This document shows, one piece after another, positions 1-7,190 of a DNA stretch of 64,000 nucleotides. Every line of letters begins with the position of its first letter. Position 1 is the stretch's first letter. Source of the stretch: Pseudomonadota bacterium (GTDB lineage Bacteria > Pseudomonadota > Alphaproteobacteria > Rhizobiales > Devosiaceae); the NCBI GenBank assembly GCA_023391095.1, contig JAEWBN010000020.1:124001-188000 (forward strand), written 5' to 3'. The notes beneath the pieces were generated by a model. The model made no database searches, had not been told where the DNA came from, and worked only from the letters and a program-made list of their open reading frames with translations. The position numbers and the translations under genes were made by a program.

Positions 1-90
1 GTGCCCGAGCAGTTGCTTGACCTGCTCGAGAAGCTTGACGCTGCCGAGCAAGCGCAAGCTGCGGGCAAAACCAATCGCGACGGAGAGTAA
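1..90 (+). CDS. nepR: NepR-type anti-sigma factor, C-terminal fragment (cut by window edge)
   Basis: The 29 codons from the window start to a TAA at 88-90 read VPEQLLDLLEKLDAAE followed by a short polar tail. This matches the conserved core helix of NepR, the anti-sigma factor of the alphaproteobacterial general stress response. NepR holds EcfG inactive until phosphorylated PhyR titrates it away. The gene ends five bases before the ecfG start, which is the usual nepR-ecfG arrangement. The N-terminal half and the promoter lie outside the window. The call rests on this short motif together with its neighbour. Confidence 0.8.
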   Translation: MPEQLLDLLEKLDAAEQAQAAGKTNRDGE

Positions 91-95
91 CCGTC

Positions 96-650
96 ATGTC
101 GGGGGAAAGCACATCATTCAAGCGCGAAATGCTGGCTACTTTGCCCAGTCTGCGCGCTTTCGCAGTATCTTTGACGGGCAAGCACGACAAGGCAGACGAC
201 CTTGTCCAGGACACCGTGATGAAGGCTTGGGCCAAGCAATCCAGTTTCCAGATGGGGACCAACATAAAGGCATGGCTCTTCACCATCCTGCGCAACGAGT
301 TCTACAGCCAGATGCGCAAGCGGGGTCGCGAAGTCCAGGACAGCGACGGCGTCTTTACGGAGCGTCTTTCAGTCCATCCTTCCCAGTATGGGTCCATGGA
401 TCTTGAAGACTTCAAGAAGGCTCTGTCGCAGCTGCCGGACGACCAGCGTGAGGCTGTCATTCTGATCGGAGCCTCGGGATTCTCCTACGAAGAGGCAGCT
501 GAAATCTGCGAATGCGCCGTCGGCACCATGAAGAGCCGCGTCAGTCGCGCCCGGTCGCGCCTGGCTGAGTTGCTCAAGATCAGCGGCGAGTCCGACTATG
601 GTCCCGACGCAGTGTCAGCGCAGGTCACCGCCGGCAATCACCACCTTTAA
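96..650 (+). CDS. ecfG: EcfG-family sigma factor of the general stress response
   Basis: A 184-residue ECF sigma factor. Region 2 spans about residues 10-75 (DKADDLVQDTVMKAW at 31-45, WLFTILRN at 60-67). Region 4 spans about residues 105-160 (LPDDQREAVIL, then the helix-turn-helix YEEAAEICECAVGTMKSR). There is no C-terminal extension, as is usual for EcfG. The family directs RNA polymerase to GGAAC-N16/17-CGTT promoters under general stress. Position directly after nepR supports EcfG over other ECF groups. Three exact and one near-exact match to that promoter lie elsewhere in this window. Confidence 0.9.
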   Translation: MSGESTSFKREMLATLPSLRAFAVSLTGKHDKADDLVQDTVMKAWAKQSSFQMGTNIKAWLFTILRNEFYSQMRKRGREVQDSDGVFTERLSVHPSQYGSMDLEDFKKALSQLPDDQREAVILIGASGFSYEEAAEICECAVGTMKSRVSRARSRLAELLKISGESDYGPDAVSAQVTAGNHHL

Positions 651-656
651 GAACAA

Positions 657-686
657 GCGCTTGCCGGGTTTCGGTTCGGCAAGCGC
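657..686 (+). terminator. Stem-loop after ecfG, no U tract
   Basis: A perfect 10-bp inverted repeat, GCGCTTGCCG (657-666) and CGGCAAGCGC (677-686), with a 10-nt loop lies seven bases after the ecfG stop. No T run follows, so it is not a classical intrinsic terminator. It could slow decay of the ecfG transcript or act as a weak or Rho-assisted terminator before the kinase gene. Confidence 0.45.
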
Positions 687-754
687 GGCTCCCCAGGGCG
701 GTTTCGGTCCAATACCGTGATCAAGCCCACTTCGTAATACGTCAATATCGTTGG

Positions 755-1467
755 ATGCACGCCGAGTACCAAGAGAGCGCATTTGTGGACGGGGCTGATC
801 TAAAACCGATGACTCCCGTTCGGACCCTTGCGGGTTCGCTCGACGCTTTGGATACGGCCGGGCATCGGGTCAGCAATTCCTTGGCGACGGTATCCTCCCT
901 GTTGGCGCTCCAAGAACTGCGCGCCCAGTCGGGCGCGGTGCGCGAAGCCCTGGAGACGGCGCGGGCCCGGGTCCACGCGATTTCTAACGTTCATCGGCAC
1001 ATAGTTTTTGATGGCAAGGCTGAGTATGCCTGGGCACCCGAGCTGATCGAGGCAGTCATAGAGAATGCATTGCAGGCTCAGGGGAAGCGTGATCGTGTTT
1101 CTGTCAGCGCCGGGGTCCAACCGCTGAAGCTCAGCGCGCGGGATGCGAACGCCATTGGTCTGGCGGTGCACGAACTGGTCACGAACGCGTTGCAACATGG
1201 CTTCGCAGGTGTCCTGTCCGGAACTGTCACAGTGTCGCTGCTCCAAGATGAAGCCGGCGTGCCTGTGCTCGAAGTGCGTGACAACGGCACCGGTGGCGTT
1301 GATCCTTCATTCGCTCCGACGGCCTTGGTTCCACCATAGTGAAACAGCTTATTGCGCCCTTGGGGGGCGTGCCGCTCTACAATGCGGGTAGCGCCATGGG
1401 CCTCACGGTTTCCATGCGCCTTACTTCCCTGCAGATCCAATCTGCTCCCGCTGTCGAGGAAAACTAG
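755..1467 (+). pseudogene. HWE/HisKA_2-type histidine kinase with a frameshift in the ATPase domain
   Basis: Residues 1-180 read as a small soluble kinase of the group found beside general stress loci. The dimerisation/phosphoacceptor motif GHRVSNSL has His37, the N box is ELVTNALQH (140-148), and the G1 box is DNGTG (176-180). The open frame then stops at 1339 after 194 codons. The expected next motif, GLGSTIVKQL, followed by a normal domain end, is present from 1321 in the frame one base back and stops at 1467. The break lies between about 1301 and 1320 and needs one missing base or two extra. As read, the product lacks the second glycine box. It could be a true pseudogene or a sequencing error. 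There is no sensor domain. Confidence 0.75.
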
Positions 1468-1469
1468 CA

Positions 1470-2405
1470 ATGCGCATTCGGGCGATCCTCAATCGGGACG
1501 GTGGTACCCTCAGAACCATGGATTTGGATGCGTTCTGCGAGCAGGCCAAAGGCGTCTTTGGTGGCGCAGGCCATTCGCTCGATTGCCGGATCATAAAGGG
1601 CAGCGAAGTCTCGAGAGCATTGGATGAAGCAGCGAGCGATCCCCAAGTGGACGCTATTCTGGCCGGCGGTGGCGATGGCACGATCTCGGCCGCGGCTAGT
1701 GTCGCCTTCCGATCCGGAAAGCCTCTGGCGGTGCTGCCGGCTGGCACAATGAACCTTTTTGCTCGGGCCTTGGGTATTCCCCCGGACCTGCAGCAGGCCC
1801 TCGATGCTCTCGCTCACGGCGATGTGGAGCAGATCGACATTGCTACGGCAAATGGCACGCCGTTCGTGCATCAGTTCGGTGTCGGCATCCACGCTCGTCT
1901 CGTGCGCATCCGCAACGACATGGTCTATCACAGCAGGGTGGGAAAAATGATCGCCAGCCTGCGCGCAATCATTGCCGCCGCACTTAATCCGCCGCAGTTC
2001 CGGGTACAGTTGGAAACGTCGAAGGGCATCATCAGCCGAACGGTTTCCGGCATAGCCGTTTCGAACAATCCGCTCGACAATGGGGCGGTCCCGGTCGCGG
2101 AAACCCTGGATTCAGGACTATTGGGCGTTTACCTCGCTGACAAGGTGACCACAACGGAGCTTCTGGGACTGGCATTCGACGTGTTTACCGGGCGCTGGCG
2201 CAGCAATGACCTGGTAAGCGAGGCCGAGGTACCGGAGCTGACGCTGCACTTCCCGCACAAGAAGTCGAGCGCTCATGCGGTGATCGATGGGGAACTTGTG
2301 AAGCTGGACAGAGATGTCGAGCTGAAGGTCCACCCCTTGGGCCTTAAAGTGATCCGCCCCGCTCCGACGGAAGCGCGGAACGGGGCGGGCCTGGAAAGTC
2401 TCTAA
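1470..2405 (+). CDS. Diacylglycerol kinase family lipid kinase (YegS/DagK type)
   Basis: A 311-residue cytosolic lipid kinase. The nucleotide-binding motif GGGDGT is at residues 66-71, followed by LPAGTMNLFARALG, where related kinases have GTxNxxA. The C-terminal half ends in the usual beta sandwich with an IDGE motif. The family transfers phosphate from ATP to diacylglycerol or a related lipid. The exact lipid cannot be read from sequence. The gene starts two bases after the end of the frameshifted kinase, so the two are probably co-transcribed. It converges on the minus-strand gene ending at 2417. Confidence 0.8.
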   Translation: MRIRAILNRDGGTLRTMDLDAFCEQAKGVFGGAGHSLDCRIIKGSEVSRALDEAASDPQVDAILAGGGDGTISAAASVAFRSGKPLAVLPAGTMNLFARALGIPPDLQQALDALAHGDVEQIDIATANGTPFVHQFGVGIHARLVRIRNDMVYHSRVGKMIASLRAIIAAALNPPQFRVQLETSKGIISRTVSGIAVSNNPLDNGAVPVAETLDSGLLGVYLADKVTTTELLGLAFDVFTGRWRSNDLVSEAEVPELTLHFPHKKSSAHAVIDGELVKLDRDVELKVHPLGLKVIRPAPTEARNGAGLESL

Positions 2406-2416
2406 GAGAACCTTGG

Positions 2417-2845
2417 CTAGTCTTCGTCCCGCGAGCCGCGGAAGAGTGCGTAAGCCACAGCCGCTGCTGGTAAGCCCAGCCGCACGATGAGCGGGGATCG
2501 CATCACGGCCGGTATGGCGGTGAGAGCGGCCGTCGTGATGAACGCACCAGCCTCGCTGGATCGGCGCCTTTCGGCTGCAATCTTGCGACGCTTGCTCTCG
2601 CCGACCATTGTGCCCAGGTAAATCGCCAGGGCGAGAAGCAGGAACACGCCAGCAAAGATCAGCGTGGTGGCCATGACGCCGACAATGTCGGCAAGCGCCA
2701 TGAACCCGGCGGCAAACAGAAAGCCAGCCCCGATCGCTGCGAACAGCCCTATCAGGGCATAGGCAACGACCATCGCCCGGGTCCGGGCGATGATGCTTTC
2801 GGCTTCAATGCCAAGTATGGCGGCGAGGGGCCCCAACAGGTTCAT
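2417..2845 (-). CDS. Small integral membrane protein, holin-like family
   Basis: A 142-residue protein with two adjacent long hydrophobic segments (about residues 27-52 and 57-80), a basic loop (ESKRRKIAAERRR) and a third hydrophobic stretch near the C terminus. The double hairpin resembles proteins annotated as phage-holin-like superfamily, but there are no phage genes nearby. It starts two bases after the stop of the DUF883 gene and should share its EcfG-type promoter. The function is unknown. A membrane stress role is inferred only from context. Confidence 0.6.
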   Translation of the reverse strand: MNLLGPLAAILGIEAESIIARTRAMVVAYALIGLFAAIGAGFLFAAGFMALADIVGVMATTLIFAGVFLLLALAIYLGTMVGESKRRKIAAERRRSSEAGAFITTAALTAIPAVMRSPLIVRLGLPAAAVAYALFRGSRDED

Positions 2846-2847
2846 GG

Positions 2848-3249
2848 TTAGTGCCTAACGAGCAGGGCGAGCACGAAACCGATGCCGACAGCGCTGGCCA
2901 CCGCGGTAAGTGGCTTTTCGCGGATGGTGTCCTTGAGCTGCTTTTCAGCTTCAGAGAACTGGTCCTGGGCTTCTCCCACCAGCTCTTCGCCACGACGCTT
3001 GAGTTCCTTAAACTCGGCGGTGGCGATATCCTTAACCTCGCCGGCCTTCGCCCCCGTCAGTTTCTTGACAGTCTCGGTGATGGACTTGAGATCTGCCTGC
3101 AACTGTTCAACCTGTGCCTCCAGTTCCCGCTCTCGGGCGGATGCCTCGGGGGACTGGTCACGGTTTGCCGTATCGCCCGTGGCGGAGCCGGTCGTCGTCG
3201 TGGTCGGGGTCTTGCGGCGGGAAGGGGCCATGTCAGTAGTGGTAGCCAT
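2848..3249 (-). CDS. DUF883 (ElaB/YqjD-like) membrane-anchored protein
   Basis: A 133-residue protein. It has a Thr/Ser-rich N-terminal tail, a long charged coiled coil (about residues 35-105, with repeated Lys/Glu) and one C-terminal hydrophobic anchor (AVASAVGIGFVLALL). This is the layout of the ElaB/YqjD/YgaM family, whose E. coli members are tail-anchored inner-membrane proteins linked to ribosomes in stationary phase. The start at 3249 was chosen because AGGAGCGA precedes it. The frame stays open upstream to 3348, but that part would overlap the promoter. An exact EcfG promoter lies at 3276-3300. Confidence 0.8.
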   Translation of the reverse strand: MATTTDMAPSRRKTPTTTTTGSATGDTANRDQSPEASARERELEAQVEQLQADLKSITETVKKLTGAKAGEVKDIATAEFKELKRRGEELVGEAQDQFSEAEKQLKDTIREKPLTAVASAVGIGFVLALLVRH

Positions 3250-3275
3250 TAGTCGCTCCTCTGGTTTGATAGACA

Positions 3276-3300
3276 AACGCGGCTGTCCGCGTGAGGTTCC
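3276..3300 (-). promoter_or_regulatory. EcfG-type promoter for the DUF883 / membrane protein pair
   Basis: On the minus strand, GGAAC (3300-3296) is followed after exactly 16 nt by CGTT (3279-3276). This is an exact match to the EcfG consensus. It is 27 bp from the DUF883 start at 3249, a normal distance. Agreement of all nine conserved bases, the spacing and the position make this a strong call. Confidence 0.8.
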
Positions 3301-3444
3301 GGGCCCCCTCAGAAACAGGCCCCGATGCGCATAACGCATCGGGGCCATAGGTGCGGATCGAGCTGGGGGGCGGCTGTCGATCCGCAGGGCACAAATCCTT
3401 GAGGAAACCAGGGGTCTGGCGTGCCCATTTGGTTTGCTGACGGG

Positions 3445-3603
3445 CTAGATGCGGCCCATCAGAACGAGAATAAGAATGATCACCAGGACCACGCCCAGGA
3501 TGCCGGACGGGAAATAGCCGAACCCGCGCGAATAGCCCCAGGTCGGCAGCGCGCCGATCAGCAGCAGAACGAGGATGATTATGAGAATTGTGCCGAGTGT
3601 CAT
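3445..3603 (-). CDS. DUF3309-family small hydrophobic protein
   Basis: A 52-residue protein made of two hydrophobic helices around a short polar turn (TWGYSRGFGYFPSG). It starts MTLGTILII and ends VLMGRI, the typical DUF3309 pattern common in Hyphomicrobiales. The ATG at 3603 has AGGAGG just upstream (minus strand). The frame remains open far upstream, but the family length fixes this start. It lies 35 bp after the next small gene and is probably carried by the EcfG promoter at 3861-3886. Its function is unknown. Confidence 0.8.
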   Translation of the reverse strand: MTLGTILIIILVLLLIGALPTWGYSRGFGYFPSGILGVVLVIILILVLMGRI

Positions 3604-3638
3604 GTTTGCCTCCTGAACTCGGTTGACCCGACTGGCGC

Positions 3639-3806
3639 CTAGAGAAGGGCGACCAGCAACGCAGTAGCGGCTGACAAGATGAGGGCTGCGGGTATCAAGG
3701 CGCGCAGGATATCCGCATTGCGCGATGGCACCTCGAACACATCGCCACTCCAGACGGCAGTCGTCCGGGCGGCGTCTTCGAGGGTTCGGATATCTGCGTT
3801 GTTCAT
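3639..3806 (-). CDS. Small membrane protein under an EcfG-type promoter
   Basis: A 55-residue protein with a polar N-terminal half (MNNADIRTLEDAARTT) and one C-terminal hydrophobic helix (IPAALILSAATALLVALL). The start at 3806 follows GGGAGACAGAC, a good ribosome binding site. An ATG five codons earlier has none. I recognise no family. The exact EcfG promoter upstream and the DUF3309 gene downstream suggest a general stress membrane peptide. Confidence 0.65.
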   Translation of the reverse strand: MNNADIRTLEDAARTTAVWSGDVFEVPSRNADILRALIPAALILSAATALLVALL

Positions 3807-3860
3807 GTCTGTCTCCCGCAATCCATATTCTGGATTCGACCCCGTCGGTCGCCTCCAGAA

Positions 3861-3886
3861 AACGGGAGATGCGGCACTTTGGTTCC
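3861..3886 (-). promoter_or_regulatory. EcfG-type promoter for the two small membrane proteins
   Basis: On the minus strand, GGAAC (3886-3882) is followed after 17 nt by CGTT (3864-3861), within the EcfG spacing range. It sits eight bases after the stop of the transglutaminase gene at 3894 and about 55 bp before the ATG at 3806. It separates the stress genes from the operon upstream. Confidence 0.78.
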
Positions 3887-3893
3887 GTGACCG

Positions 3894-4772
3894 CTATTGG
3901 ATCGGGATGACATCCACAGATTGGCTGGTTTCGTGCGATCCATGCGTGCGCAGGACACCCACAATGGGAGACACGTCGGCATAGTCGCGTCCGTGCCCAA
4001 TGGCGATGTGGTCGGCCCCGGCAATGATGGCGTTTGTCGGGTCGAACTCGACCCACCCCATGTGCTGACCGCACCAGACACGCACCCAGGCGTGCATCGC
4101 ATCGGCGCCTTCGAGGCGCGGCTTCCCCGGCGGCGGATTGGTGCGCAAAAAACCGGACACGTAGCCCGCAGGGATGCCGATGCCGCGCAGTCCAGCGATC
4201 ATCACATGGGCAAAGTCCTGGCAGACCCCCTTGCGCAACGCAAAGGCCTCGGCAGGTCGCGTTTCCACATCGGTGGCCTTGGCGTCATATTCAAAGTCGC
4301 GGTGGATGGCCTGACAGAGCGCCATCACCGCTGACAGGGTCGACGAAGCGCCTGCCGCGACATCGGCCGCATATTGGGTGATGTCCGGCACGATCTGCAC
4401 GCGCGGCGACGCTGCCAGGAAGTGCTGGGGACTGTTGGCCGCGACCGACCAGTATCGGCCTGTTTCGAGCCCAAGTTGCGCGAGTGGTGGCGACAGGTCG
4501 GCCCCTTGCAGCGGATCCTCCACCTGAACTCTAGCGGTTAGGCGAATTTCTAGCCGGTCGTGTGGCGCGACCATGGTTGCGGAAGTGACGGAATTGCCGA
4601 AAAAGTCGATGAAGCCGCCCTGTCTATGGGGCTTGGGCGTGACGGCCAGTGAGGATGCCACAACTCTTTGGAGCCCCGGGACTGTCGCTGGTAATATGCG
4701 GATGTGGTGACGGCCTCCATGCACGGGGGCATCGTACTCGTATTGCAGGGTGAGGCGGATGTCGTAGAGCAT
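3894..4772 (-). CDS. Transglutaminase-like cysteine protease-fold protein
   Basis: A 292-residue protein with an N-terminal beta-sandwich domain (MLYDIRLTLQYEYDAPV, the bacterial transglutaminase N domain) and a C-terminal transglutaminase core. The probable triad is Cys in GVCQDFAH, His in AMHAWVRV and Asp in EFDPTNA. It has no signal peptide, so it is cytosolic. It is the last gene of an operon with the ATP-grasp/alpha-E gene three bases upstream and a second transglutaminase before that. In this family the fold is thought to form or cut amide bonds. The substrate is unknown. Confidence 0.8.
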   Translation of the reverse strand: MLYDIRLTLQYEYDAPVHGGRHHIRILPATVPGLQRVVASSLAVTPKPHRQGGFIDFFGNSVTSATMVAPHDRLEIRLTARVQVEDPLQGADLSPPLAQLGLETGRYWSVAANSPQHFLAASPRVQIVPDITQYAADVAAGASSTLSAVMALCQAIHRDFEYDAKATDVETRPAEAFALRKGVCQDFAHVMIAGLRGIGIPAGYVSGFLRTNPPPGKPRLEGADAMHAWVRVWCGQHMGWVEFDPTNAIIAGADHIAIGHGRDYADVSPIVGVLRTHGSHETSQSVDVIPIQ

Positions 4773-4775
4773 GGG

Positions 4776-7187
4776 TCAGGTAAAATAGGCTGCAGCAACA
4801 AGGCTCGACAAAACGCCGATCTCACCGGCCAGATGCTCAAGCCTCTCCGGTGTCATATCGGCCGGGTCGGCAATCATGAGGTCTGTGTGGAGCTGCAAGG
4901 CTGCCTTGGCGGCGGGTGAAAGTTGGCCGTCCTCGATGCCGCCCGGCAGCATCTCGACCTGCGTGCGCAATTCGGCGAGCTGGAACAGAACCGAGCGCGG
5001 ATTGAGCGGGTCGAGGACGAGCAGGTCCAAGGCGCTTTGCGTGCCGGCACTCACCGAGTAGCGGCGGCGATGCGACATGACGCTGTCGCCAATCTCGAGC
5101 AGCATTTCCAGGGACCCGTCCGGGGCATCGGGGCGCGTCAGCCAGGCGGCCACGCGCGAGATCTGCATGGCACGTTCAAGCCGCCGGCCGAGTTCCAGAA
5201 AGCGCCATCCTGCAAACCGGTACATGTTTTCGTGGACCAGACCGGAAAAGCCGGCGAGCTTGCGCAGGAGGACCGTCATCGCGCGCGTTGCGTCGTCGCC
5301 GGGCGAGACACGGCCGGCAAAGCGGCGCGCGGTCTTCTGCAGGTCATTGAGAGCCAGCCAACCATCGGGTGAGAACCGGTCCCGGATCTGGCTGGCGCTA
5401 TGCACGGCGCTGTCGATGGAGGCGAGCAGTCCCTGCGGCATGGCCTCGCTGGCGTCGACGTCAATGGTCTCGAGGAACGCCGCGCACTGGGCAAGGATCG
5501 GTAGTTCGGGGTGCGACAGTTCGGCGAGCCGGACATTGTAAGCGCGAAGGATGCGCACAGTGGCTTCGCATCGTTCCGCATACCGCCCCAGCCAGATCAG
5601 GTTATCGGCGGCCCGGCTGGGCAGGCTGCCTGCCGAATTGCGTACCAGCTTCTTGCCGTCGCGCGGCAGCAGCGAAACCTGCTCGACCGGTTTGGAGGAC
5701 AGCACCCAAACGTCGGCTGCCTGTCCGCCGCGCTGCATGGCGATCGCCGTCGTGTCACGCGTTGAGCCGACGCGCGCGAGGCCGCCCGGCATGATGGTCC
5801 AGCCGTTCTCGGTTCGGGCCGCATAGACGCGCAGCGTAATCGGGCGTGGCTCGAGCTTTCCATTCACATAGACCGGAGCGGTGGAGAGCTGGACCGGTTC
5901 CTGTCCGACATACTGGCCGCCATTGCGCGAAATGAGCTCGTTCACCTGCCGCTTCTGCTCGGCGGTCATGGTGGCGCCAAGCGCCGTGCCACGCAGGTCC
6001 TCGAAGGGCAGGGTGGTCGCGAAGGCCGGCCCGATCATAAGGCTATCGAAATTGTCGAGAACAAACTCGCGTTCCGCGCCCTGGCCGCACCACCATGTGG
6101 CGATCTCCGGAAGCTCAAGCCCGGTGCCAAGAAGGTGCTTGCAAAGACGCGGCATGAAGGCAGACAGCGCCCGGGTCTCAAGGATGCCCGTGCCTAAGGC
6201 ATTGATCATGGAAATGGAGCCCGCGCGCAGCGCCTCGACCATGCCCGGCGTGCCGATATGGCTGTCATATCGCAGCTCCAGGGGGTCGGCGAAGCTGGCG
6301 TCAAGGCGCCGCCAGAGAACGCTGACGGGCCGCAGTCCCGCAACGGTGCGAACCATCACGCGGCCGGCTTCGACCACAAGGTCCTCCCCTTCCAGCAGCA
6401 TCATGCCCAGATAACGAGCGATATAGGCGTGCTCGAAATAGGTCTCGTTCAACTGACCGGGGCTGAGGATGCCCACGCGGCCGCCATCACGGCGCGCCTG
6501 GCTGAACAGAGCCTCACGAAAATCGCGGAAGAAGCCGGCCAGCCGGTTGATGTTGAGGTCGGCATAGAGGTCCGGCAGCGCCCTCGTGGTCGCGACGCGG
6601 TTTTCCAGCGCAAAGCCCGCGCCGGACGGCGCCTGCGCCCTGTCGCCCAGCACCCACCAGCCCCCATCGGGACCGCGTCCCAATTCGAAGGCACAAAAAT
6701 GGAGGAAGTGGCCACTGACCGGTTGTACGCCGACAAGGGGGCGCAGAAATTCGGCGTTCTGGGCGATCAGTTCTGGGGGCAGAAGCCCTTGCTGCACAAG
6801 GCGGTTGTCGCCATAGATGTCCGCCACGATCCGTTCGAGCAGTTCGGCCCGCTGCTGCAACCCGCTCGAAATGCCGATCCAGTCCGCCTCGTCGATCAGA
6901 AGCGGAATGTGGGCCAGGGGCCAGGCCCGTTCCTTGCCCCCCGCTCCGTCATAGGTGCGGTAAAAGACGCCGGCATCGCGAAGATACTGGTCGGCCCGTT
7001 CGAAACGGGCAAACAGTTCCTCGCTGCCGAGAGCATCGAGGGCTGCCATGAGCTTGTCCCAGCCGGGACGCAAATGGCCCGACGGATCGATCATTTCGTC
7101 GGGCACGCCGGGAAGGAGCTTGTAGTCAGCGATGAGGCTGTGGCTGGCCGGGGGCTTGCCGCGGGAAGGCTGATTCCGCGATGTCAT
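4776..7187 (-). CDS. Circularly permuted ATP-grasp type 2 domain fused to alpha-E domain
   Basis: An 803-residue protein. Residues about 20-480 form the circularly permuted ATP-grasp domain (YKLLPGVPDEMID, PVSGHFLHFCAFELGRGPDG, GILSPGQLNETYFEHAYIARYLG, and NALGTGILETRALSAFMPRLC). Residues about 490-800 are the all-helical alpha-E domain (AADNLIWLGRYAERCEATVR and FRFAGWRFLELGRRLERAM-like helices). ATP-grasp enzymes join carboxylates to amines through an acyl phosphate. Genes of this type occur with transglutaminases in many bacteria and are predicted, but to my knowledge not shown, to make or modify peptides. Three bases separate it from each neighbour, so the three genes form one operon. Confidence 0.85.
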   Translation of the reverse strand: MTSRNQPSRGKPPASHSLIADYKLLPGVPDEMIDPSGHLRPGWDKLMAALDALGSEELFARFERADQYLRDAGVFYRTYDGAGGKERAWPLAHIPLLIDEADWIGISSGLQQRAELLERIVADIYGDNRLVQQGLLPPELIAQNAEFLRPLVGVQPVSGHFLHFCAFELGRGPDGGWWVLGDRAQAPSGAGFALENRVATTRALPDLYADLNINRLAGFFRDFREALFSQARRDGGRVGILSPGQLNETYFEHAYIARYLGMMLLEGEDLVVEAGRVMVRTVAGLRPVSVLWRRLDASFADPLELRYDSHIGTPGMVEALRAGSISMINALGTGILETRALSAFMPRLCKHLLGTGLELPEIATWWCGQGAEREFVLDNFDSLMIGPAFATTLPFEDLRGTALGATMTAEQKRQVNELISRNGGQYVGQEPVQLSTAPVYVNGKLEPRPITLRVYAARTENGWTIMPGGLARVGSTRDTTAIAMQRGGQAADVWVLSSKPVEQVSLLPRDGKKLVRNSAGSLPSRAADNLIWLGRYAERCEATVRILRAYNVRLAELSHPELPILAQCAAFLETIDVDASEAMPQGLLASIDSAVHSASQIRDRFSPDGWLALNDLQKTARRFAGRVSPGDDATRAMTVLLRKLAGFSGLVHENMYRFAGWRFLELGRRLERAMQISRVAAWLTRPDAPDGSLEMLLEIGDSVMSHRRRYSVSAGTQSALDLLVLDPLNPRSVLFQLAELRTQVEMLPGGIEDGQLSPAAKAALQLHTDLMIADPADMTPERLEHLAGEIGVLSSLVAAAYFT

Positions 7188-7190
7188 GCG

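Noticed and set aside
2354..2388. CCGCCCCG/CGGGGCGG hairpin as terminator of the lipid kinase gene
   Set aside because: It lies inside the coding end with a 19-nt loop and no U tract.
2417..2845. Prophage remnant suggested by the holin-like protein
   Set aside because: No other phage gene is nearby, and the gene is co-transcribed with a chromosomal stress gene.
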